12,216 bases of DNA from positions 1 to 12,216 of the forward strand of contig JAHFDX010000049.1 of assembly GCA_023248785.1 (NCBI GenBank), in the 5' to 3' direction. The position numbers were made by a program, and so were the translations under genes. This DNA comes from Myxococcales bacterium. Its GTDB lineage: Bacteria; Myxococcota_A; Polyangia; Polyangiales; Polyangiaceae. Shown here piece by piece: positions 7,185-12,216 of the stretch (its first letter is position 1; each line of letters begins with the position of its first letter). The notes beneath the pieces were generated by a model. It was not told the origin of the DNA, searched no databases, and saw only the letters and a list, made by a program, of their open reading frames with translations.

Positions 7185-8882
7185 GCTCGAACACCTTTTC
7201 GTTCGTTTCCAGACGTAGATCGTGGGGTTGGTCGCTCCGTGGATCCAATAGGGTTCAAATCCTCCCGAAACACGGGCTACACGCGCCAGGGCATACGCAA
7301 GCTCACCTTTTTGTAACATAGATAGATACAATCTTGTGTCGTGGTTTTCCCGATAGCGGTGCTCCCATTCGGAGCCTCCGGGGCCTGGCACTTCGGGTGG
7401 AGGGAATCGCCAAAGCCACTCCGAACTTGTGACGATCCACGTTGGACATCGCGCTTCAACTTCCGACAAAGATTCACTCCGTTCGGTGACTCGTGGTAGC
7501 GGGCTACGCGACGCAAGGGGCGTTGAGTCGAAACGATCGGCGTGTAGATGTTCAGGGAGACGTGGCAAATGAACGTTCGTGCCGTAGAGTTCTACGCGCT
7601 CTCCCAGCGCGACTTGCTCTTGAAGAAGTGCTTCGACCTCGTATCTCGGATCACGCAGCATCGTCAGGTCGAGTCGCACCGCATACGTGGTGGCAACCGT
7701 CAAACCTGCGATTGCCGTCAGGCGCGCAAGAAGGCGAAACGGAACATTCGTAGCGTCCCAAAGCGTCGCAACCCCGATGCCTAACGTGGGACAGAGGAAG
7801 AGTTCGATGGGCAATACGAATCGATGATCGGTGCGCCGCGCCGTGGCGGTAAAAAAGAGAAGGAACGAAAGGCTCACTAAAAGAGGCAGAAGCGATCCAA
7901 TGCGCCCTCTGAAGGTGTTCTTCTTCCGCCACGCCGAAAGAATCCCGAATGGAAGAAAAAAAACCATCCAACCGGGAAGCGTACGCGTCGTACCAATGAT
8001 GGCATCGGTCACAGCTCGATAGCGACCTTCTATGCTTGCCGGATACATCGTGTGGTCTTGGTTTGCGGGGCCGAGGAGGAATCGTATTCGCGCCGAAAAT
8101 CCAGATGGATTGAAGATCGCTCCGTCAAGTAGAAGAAGAACGACAAGCCCTACGACGCAGGCAAAGGCTGCATGCTTTGAGATCGCCCTACGCGTGTCGG
8201 GCTTCGCGAGTGCGATCCAAAACACAATGGCGACCGGAAACGAAAGAAGAAAAAGGGCATAGGCCTGATCTTTTGTTGCCACTCCGAGCGCCGCAAACAG
8301 GAACGCGCGCACGACCCGTTTTGATTCGTCTTTCGACAGGGCTCGCGTTACTTCCAGCACCGCAAGGCTCGACCAGAAAAGGTACGGGACATCGAGGTTG
8401 CTTGTCTTCGCGTAGTACACAAGGGACACGTTTGTTCCAGCGAGCAGCGCCGTAAACGCAGCGGCTTTGTTGCCCGCTAAAACGCGTGCAATCTCGGAAA
8501 GACAAAGGACAATCCCGGCCGCCATCGCCATCGAAACGCATCGTGCGACGGTCGCGTACGTAGTTGCGTTTCCGGGATCAATGAATGCCTGTACACGCTC
8601 GTGCCATTCCGCGCCCTCTGTCGACAAGGCAAACGCAATCGTCTTGGGGAGGGTCAAAAGGCCAAGTAGAAGGAAGTGAAGTAGTGGATACGTGTGGTAA
8701 TGCCCTGGCCGATAGCTGTTATAGATTCCGGTCAGAATGTCGCGCGGAGCGATCCCGTCTTCGTCCCACGCATCCGTCGAGGGCAGCCCCCATGTGAGGC
8801 CGATCGCCCACAAGAACAGAAGCGGCACGAGCACGACCGCATAGGGTCTTTCGCGAAATCGGCGCCAGAACACGGCGACCAT
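7182..8882 (-). CDS. Polytopic GT-C-type glycosyltransferase (GT39-like)
   Basis: This 566-residue integral membrane protein has roughly nine to eleven hydrophobic helices in residues 14-400 and a soluble, probably periplasmic C-terminal tail of about 160 residues. GT-C enzymes transfer sugars from polyprenyl-phosphate donors on the periplasmic side. The first loop after helix 1 holds the acidic motif STDAWDEDG (about 36-43), the usual position of the catalytic acidic residues. YYAKTSNLDVPYLFWSSLAV (about 156-175) matches the second conserved GT39-like region with its Asp before a membrane helix. No donor or acceptor can be inferred, and no glycan locus surrounds it. Adjacent GTG (8885) and ATG (8882) codons are both possible starts; the ATG is chosen, with no clear ribosome binding site. 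The gene diverges from a second membrane protein of similar type. Membrane status is certain; the glycosyltransferase function is likely. Confidence 0.8.
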   Translation of the reverse strand: MVAVFWRRFRERPYAVVLVPLLFLWAIGLTWGLPSTDAWDEDGIAPRDILTGIYNSYRPGHYHTYPLLHFLLLGLLTLPKTIAFALSTEGAEWHERVQAFIDPGNATTYATVARCVSMAMAAGIVLCLSEIARVLAGNKAAAFTALLAGTNVSLVYYAKTSNLDVPYLFWSSLAVLEVTRALSKDESKRVVRAFLFAALGVATKDQAYALFLLSFPVAIVFWIALAKPDTRRAISKHAAFACVVGLVVLLLLDGAIFNPSGFSARIRFLLGPANQDHTMYPASIEGRYRAVTDAIIGTTRTLPGWMVFFLPFGILSAWRKKNTFRGRIGSLLPLLVSLSFLLFFTATARRTDHRFVLPIELFLCPTLGIGVATLWDATNVPFRLLARLTAIAGLTVATTYAVRLDLTMLRDPRYEVEALLQEQVALGERVELYGTNVHLPRLPEHLHADRFDSTPLASRSPLPRVTERSESLSEVEARCPTWIVTSSEWLWRFPPPEVPGPGGSEWEHRYRENHDTRLYLSMLQKGELAYALARVARVSGGFEPYWIHGATNPTIYVWKRTKRCSS

Positions 8883-8946
8883 CACCTACGACCGTACTAA
8901 AGCCGGACCTCCATTGCACGTCCTGCCTTGTGTTAACCTCCACGCG

Positions 8947-10542
8947 GTGACGGACGCGCCTTCTTTTGCGACATCGAGCGAAGAGAATTTGAATAGAAAA
9001 TTCCTTCAGCGCACAGGGTGGTGGCTCTTTGTTCTTTCGGTGTGGCCGTTGTTTCTGACGCCCGTTCCACCGTTTCAGGATCTCCCGAACCACTTTGCAT
9101 CAGTCACGGTTCTGACCCATCCTGATCTTTATCCAGAGTTTTCGTCGAGCGGTTTCTTGAAGACGAACTCGGCTCTCTTTTTGTGGTTGTTCGTGGTTGG
9201 AAAGAGCCTCGGACTGCCGATCGCCGCGAAGTTGTTCGCCGCGCTAACGATTGCCATTTCAGCCTACGGGTACCCAAAAACGTTGCTTCACTTTGCCGGT
9301 CGTTCCCGCGCGTCTGTCGGGGGACTGCTTCTTTTTCCAATGTGCCACAACTGGTTCTTGTCGATGGGCATGCTCGACTACGCGCTTGCCGTGCCTGTTT
9401 CGCTTTTGCTCCTTGTCGCCGTCGATCGCATTGTGACTGAGTGGTCGTGGAAACGCGCGACGGTTATAATTGTAACTTCATTTGTTACGTGGTACGCGCA
9501 CGTTTTTGCGTTGCTCATCGTTGGCTGGCTCGTGCTCGTCGAATTCCTTCGTTCAAACGGAGAGCGCCGTGCGGCGATGGTTCGACGTGCGTTTGTGCCC
9601 CTTTTGCCAGGCGGCATTCTCGCTCTTCATGCGTGTGTCAGTCACATGATCGAGCAACGAGCTGGACTCGACAGTGGCTTGCGGTTTAATGGTTTCTTGC
9701 CGACGTGGGAGCTTGCCTACCACTTGTGGGCCGAATGGGCGTGTGGGCTCACGTTGCTCTCTTCATCGGGCGTTGTTCTTTACCTCGCCGCGGTCTGGGC
9801 GGTGAAGCGATGGCGACAAGCCGTTCCATTTTTCTCACCGTGGGCACTCAGCACCATGGTGGTGTTCTACGCACTGCTTCCGTACATGGTGACGAACTGG
9901 TTTCACATGAACTCGCGGTTCATCCCTTTTTTGTGGATGGCGTGTCTTGTGCGTGCCCCCGATTCGTTACCCGTGTGGTGGCGTCGTGCAATGGTTGGCT
10001 GTGCGGTTACATTTAGCCTTGGGCTTGGAATCGACTACGTTCGCCTCGAACGCGAGCGCCGCGAATTTTTGGGAGTGCTTGACTCGATTCCAAAGAGGGC
10101 GCGGCTTCTTCCTTTGGTATTCTACCCGAAGGGCGAAAGTGATCACACGCGTCCTCTTTTGCACGCGTGGGGCTACTACGTGTCCGAAAAATTCACGACC
10201 GCTCCCATGCTCTTTGCACACTCGCGTTCCTTTCCTGTGGTGTATGTGCGCGCGCCTCTGCCGCAGCTTAATCACTTGGCGCTCGAAGCCATGGAGTACA
10301 ACATGCGGTCGGCTGACGAGTGGTGTGTGCAGCTTCGGTACAAGGGCCTCATTTCGGGCTGCGCGGAAGTGTTTGCAGATGCTTGGCACAGTGTGTGGAG
10401 AGCGCTGGAGCCTGAATTTGACTACTTGCTCTTGTGGGACGTTCGCGAGGACGTACGTCGATTGATCCCAAAAAGCTACGATTGCTCGTTGCGAAGGCAA
10501 CGCGCCACTCTCTGCGTGCGGCGCAAGGTCCCTATGCCGTAA
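8947..10542 (+). CDS. Polytopic membrane protein, possible GT-C-like glycosyltransferase
   Basis: This 531-residue membrane protein has about nine to eleven hydrophobic segments over residues 22-380, then a soluble C-terminal region of about 150 residues. After helix 1 comes FLTPVPPFQDLPNHFASV (about 36-53). The Pro-x-x-Asp-x-x-x-His arrangement in the first extracytoplasmic loop recalls the acidic loop of GT-C glycosyltransferases, but no known family is recognised with certainty. PKGESDHTRPLLHAWGYYVSEKF near the C-terminal part looks like a periplasmic binding region (inference). The start is uncertain: GTG 8947 is used; TTG 8914 upstream and TTG 8989 (MNRKFLQRTGWW, with GAAGAGA just upstream) are alternatives. 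It is divergent from the GT39-like gene, with about 64 bases between starts, and ends four bases before the 3' end of the convergent tRNA-Leu. Confidence 0.78.
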   Translation: MTDAPSFATSSEENLNRKFLQRTGWWLFVLSVWPLFLTPVPPFQDLPNHFASVTVLTHPDLYPEFSSSGFLKTNSALFLWLFVVGKSLGLPIAAKLFAALTIAISAYGYPKTLLHFAGRSRASVGGLLLFPMCHNWFLSMGMLDYALAVPVSLLLLVAVDRIVTEWSWKRATVIIVTSFVTWYAHVFALLIVGWLVLVEFLRSNGERRAAMVRRAFVPLLPGGILALHACVSHMIEQRAGLDSGLRFNGFLPTWELAYHLWAEWACGLTLLSSSGVVLYLAAVWAVKRWRQAVPFFSPWALSTMVVFYALLPYMVTNWFHMNSRFIPFLWMACLVRAPDSLPVWWRRAMVGCAVTFSLGLGIDYVRLERERREFLGVLDSIPKRARLLPLVFYPKGESDHTRPLLHAWGYYVSEKFTTAPMLFAHSRSFPVVYVRAPLPQLNHLALEAMEYNMRSADEWCVQLRYKGLISGCAEVFADAWHSVWRALEPEFDYLLLWDVREDVRRLIPKSYDCSLRRQRATLCVRRKVPMP

Positions 10543-10546
10543 GGTG

Positions 10547-10627
10547 TGCACGGGAGAGGACTTGAACCTCCACGCCTCGCGGCGGCGGAACCTAAATCCG
10601 CTGCGTCTGCCATTTCGCCACCCGTGC
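10547..10627 (-). tRNA. tRNA-Leu (anticodon UAG)
   Basis: On the minus strand 81 bases fold as a class II tRNA. The acceptor stem GCACGGG (10627-10621) pairs with CCCGTGC (10554-10548), with discriminator A at 10547. The D arm has GCG/CGC, and the anticodon stem GCGGA/TCCGC encloses TTTAGGT with anticodon TAG at 10594-10592. The variable arm is long (CGCC-GCGA-GGCG), as expected for leucine, and the T arm is GGAGG-TTCAAGT-CCTCT. It reads CUA and, by wobble, other CUN codons. The CCA end is not encoded (the next bases are CAC), so CCA must be added after transcription. Confidence 0.95.
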
Positions 10628-10637
10628 AGAAGAGCCA

Positions 10638-10643
10638 ACTATA
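10638..10643 (-). promoter_or_regulatory. Likely -10 element of the tRNA-Leu promoter
   Basis: TATAGT (five of six consensus) on the minus strand, 10 bases before the mature tRNA 5' end, so transcription would begin a few bases upstream of the tRNA. No good -35 hexamer is seen at 16-18 bases. The tRNA could instead be read through from the exported protein gene, which ends 50 bases upstream on the same strand. Confidence 0.4.
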
Positions 10644-10677
10644 GCAAACGCCCAGGCGAAGTGCACTGAGGCGTGGT

Positions 10678-11442
10678 TTAGAGCGTGAAGCGTAGGTCAA
10701 TCCCGATAGACCAGACGCCGTAGGAGTTTGCACGAATGATCTCGCTGCCGGGCGATTCGTTCGTGCAGTACTTGATTGTTTTGTATCCAGCAGCGGTCTC
10801 TCGAACGCATGCATCGATCGCCGAGACGATGGAGTATTCAAACGAGGGGCCGATCGAAATCATGGGATGGACTCGGTAGTCGACGCCCAGTCCAATCGGA
10901 ACAGCGACCGCGTGGTGGTCGTACATGAAGTCCGCGTTGACCGTCGTTCCAGCCGAGGTTGCGACCGTGCGCCGTAGCCACTGCATGTCACGCATGTATT
11001 CGACGCTGAGGCCGATCCACGGATCGATGTGCTTGCGGATTTTTGGAAAGAGGGCGACGGGATAGATCCGCGCATAAAAACCTGCATCCCACGCCGAACG
11101 TTCGAGATCGGTTGAGCCGTCGGCCAAGGTGGACGGGGCGGACACGGTGCGAAAGCCGCCACGTAGTCCCCCGCCGACGAGCGGATGGAAACGTTGCCCA
11201 ATGAACGCTTGTCCGACAAATCCCGAACCGTACGGCGATTCAGTTCCCTTCAGGAGCGAACCCAAGTCTGCATAGACCTTTACCAAGGGGCTCGATTCGT
11301 ATCGCACGGGAGAGTCAGAATACGCTCCACCGTACGATGGACGGATCATGACTTCGAATCCACGCAGATGGGATTCGTCCCCCAAGGCGTCGTACGTAAT
11401 GAAGGAAAAAAGAGCGGAGAGCGCAAGCAGGCACTTCTTCAT
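10678..11442 (-). CDS. Exported protein, probable outer-membrane beta-barrel
   Basis: This is a 254-residue protein with a Sec signal peptide: MKKCLLALSALFSFITYDALG, probably cleaved after residue 21 (A-x-G before DES). The mature part has alternating polar/hydrophobic strands rich in Gly and aromatics (GGGLRGGFRTVS, AVAVPIGLGVDYRVHP, ISIGPSFEYSIV), ending VWSIGIDLRFTL, as in small OmpA/OmpW-like barrels, although the last residue is Leu rather than the usual Phe/Tyr/Trp. Cys residues in CVRETAAGYKTIKYC could form a disulfide in an external loop. The open frame extends upstream of 11442 over the start of rlmH, but the signal peptide fixes the start at this ATG. The function is unrecognised. 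It diverges from rlmH across 78 bases and lies upstream of the tRNA on the same strand. Confidence 0.82.
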   Translation of the reverse strand: MKKCLLALSALFSFITYDALGDESHLRGFEVMIRPSYGGAYSDSPVRYESSPLVKVYADLGSLLKGTESPYGSGFVGQAFIGQRFHPLVGGGLRGGFRTVSAPSTLADGSTDLERSAWDAGFYARIYPVALFPKIRKHIDPWIGLSVEYMRDMQWLRRTVATSAGTTVNADFMYDHHAVAVPIGLGVDYRVHPMISIGPSFEYSIVSAIDACVRETAAGYKTIKYCTNESPGSEIIRANSYGVWSIGIDLRFTL

Positions 11443-11520
11443 GGCGTACCGAGCGCATACTACAAGCGGCGACAGTTCCCCCACGAAATCTGACCTAAAG
11501 CATAGTAAGGGTCGTCTCCC

Positions 11521-11952
11521 TTGCGCATCCGGATTGTGGCTGTTGGAAAACTCAAAGAGCCGTACTTTCGCGAGGCGGTCGACGAATACCTCGGTCGACT
11601 TCGTCGATACGCTTCTGTCGATGAAGTAGAGATCAAGGAATCGAGCGGTGCCGGAGCGCTCATGCACAAAGCTATTTCGGATCGCGCGCGTGTGGTGGCG
11701 CTTGTGATTGATGGCCCCTCGCGCTCAAGCGAAGAGTTTGCCTCCTGGCTCGAAGCCGGGTGCCAACATACGTCGGAATTCGTGTTTCTCATTGGTGGCG
11801 CCGACGGCATTCCTGCTAGCGCCTTGGAATGCGCGCACGAGCGCATGTCGCTTTCGAAGATGACTCTGCCCCATCGTATCGCGCGGCTTGTTCTCGTCGA
11901 ACAGCTCTATCGGGCGATGACGATTCGACGAGGCGAGCCATATCACCATTAG
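11521..11952 (+). CDS. rlmH: 23S rRNA (pseudouridine(1915)-N(3))-methyltransferase RlmH
   Basis: This 143-residue SPOUT methyltransferase methylates N3 of pseudouridine 1915 in helix 69 of 23S rRNA, using SAM, on assembled 70S ribosomes. It begins with MRIRIVAVGKLKEPYF, then VFLIGGADGIP at 88-98 (the SAM-binding knot, usually GGPEG), and ends with the diagnostic MSLSKMTLPHRIARLVLVEQLYRA (109-132) plus GEPYHH at the C-terminus. It is somewhat shorter than E. coli RlmH (155), the loss lying in the middle. The start is TTG 11521, with TAAGG about ten bases upstream; no ATG or GTG would keep the conserved N-terminus. The common neighbour rsfS is not on the upstream side. The gene ends 13 bases from the stop of the convergent IgGFc-type gene. 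Confidence 0.95.
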   Translation: MRIRIVAVGKLKEPYFREAVDEYLGRLRRYASVDEVEIKESSGAGALMHKAISDRARVVALVIDGPSRSSEEFASWLEAGCQHTSEFVFLIGGADGIPASALECAHERMSLSKMTLPHRIARLVLVEQLYRAMTIRRGEPYHH

Positions 11953-11965
11953 TTTTGTGTCACCA

Positions 11966-12216
11966 TCATCGCGGGCCTGCGGTGATCACCACCTTATTGA
12001 TTCCCGCCGCGTTTCCGCCTGCCGGGTACGCATACGAGGCGGCCGCATCCATACCCCAAACAACAACGCCAAAAGCCCCGTCGCTCTTTGCTGTGTGGGG
12101 TCCATTCTTGCAGCTTCCGACCGAGACGTTGTCTTCAACCATCTTGACAACCGCATATTCGTAACGTGCATCGGCACCAATTGGCTGCCATCCGTTGACT
12201 TCCCCGAGGCAGTCCA
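11966..12216 (-). CDS. IgGFc-binding-like surface protein, C-terminal end
   Basis: The minus strand is open from the right edge to TGA at 11968-11966, encoding the last 82 residues of a larger protein. The text contains GWQPIGADARYEYAVVKM, then VGSCKNGPHTAKSDGAFGVVVWGMD, then SYAYPAGGNAAGINKVVI. This order (W-x-P-I-G, Y-E-Y, G-x-C-x-N-G-x-H, a-F-G-V-x-V-W-G, SYAYPAG) is what I know from the C-termini of myxobacterial IgGFc_binding-domain proteins, large exported and often lipid-anchored proteins of unknown role. The assignment rests on recognition of this pattern, not on a search. No start is present in the window. It converges on rlmH. A ten-base palindrome GGTGATCACC at 11981-11990 lies within its last codons. 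Confidence 0.75.
   Translation of the reverse strand, partial: DCLGEVNGWQPIGADARYEYAVVKMVEDNVSVGSCKNGPHTAKSDGAFGVVVWGMDAAASYAYPAGGNAAGINKVVITAGPR

Noticed and set aside
11443..11667. Upstream extension of the exported barrel protein
   Set aside because: It would put 75 residues before a clear signal peptide and is antisense to the start of rlmH.
11981..11990. Perfect palindrome GGTGATCACC near the rlmH/IgGFc-type gene junction
   Set aside because: It is explained by coding for V-V-I-T in the IgGFc-type tail and has no T tract; not a convincing terminator or operator.

Overview
The window looks like a chromosomal segment from a Myxococcota (deltaproteobacterial) bacterium, most likely near the Polyangiales. 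The signs are a double zinc-ribbon protein of myxobacterial style at the left edge, the tail of an IgGFc-binding-type surface protein at the right edge, an NtrC-type orphan response regulator, and a CHAD protein next to RNase J. By eye the GC content is about 55-60%, which is low for classical Polyangiales, so the placement is tentative. Coding density is high. There is no phage, IS element, CRISPR array or rRNA. The only stretch over 300 bases without an intact gene (1137-1557) holds a decayed GIY-YIG nuclease gene and short REP-like repeats.

Layout. At the left edge, on the minus strand, is the N-terminal part of a zinc-ribbon protein that runs out of the window (1-402). It diverges from a cytoplasmic cyclophilin (561-1136, plus). 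Next come the GIY-YIG pseudogene and its repeats. On the minus strand, a CHAD polyphosphate-binding-type protein overlaps the end of ribonuclease J by 13 bases (1558-4025). Diverging from RNase J is a plus-strand group: an ArsA/Get3-like ATPase, a Nudix hydrolase with an NrtR-type winged helix, and a sigma-54 activator response regulator (4088-7177). The spacings are short (52 and 17 bases), so this is probably one operon of sensory or regulatory proteins. The response regulator ends 4 bases from the end of a minus-strand polytopic GT-C-type glycosyltransferase. That gene in turn diverges from a second large plus-strand membrane protein (7182-10542). A tRNA-Leu(UAG) and a small exported, probably beta-barrel protein follow on the minus strand. 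Then come rlmH (plus) and, reading in from the right edge, the C-terminal 82 residues of an IgGFc-binding-like protein (minus).

Functional themes are RNA metabolism and translation (RNase J, RlmH, tRNA-Leu, cyclophilin), nucleotide or NAD-derived signal sensing with enhancer-dependent transcription (Nudix-NrtR, NtrC-type regulator), and the envelope (two GT-C-like membrane proteins, the exported barrel, the IgGFc-type protein). No complete undescribed system is evident. The most unusual points are the overlapping RNase J-CHAD pair, the ATPase-Nudix-NtrC gene group, the GIY-YIG remnant flanked by inverted REP-like repeats, and two genuine genes cut by the window edges. One of those, the zinc-ribbon gene, carries a nine-G tract that could make it prone to slippage.
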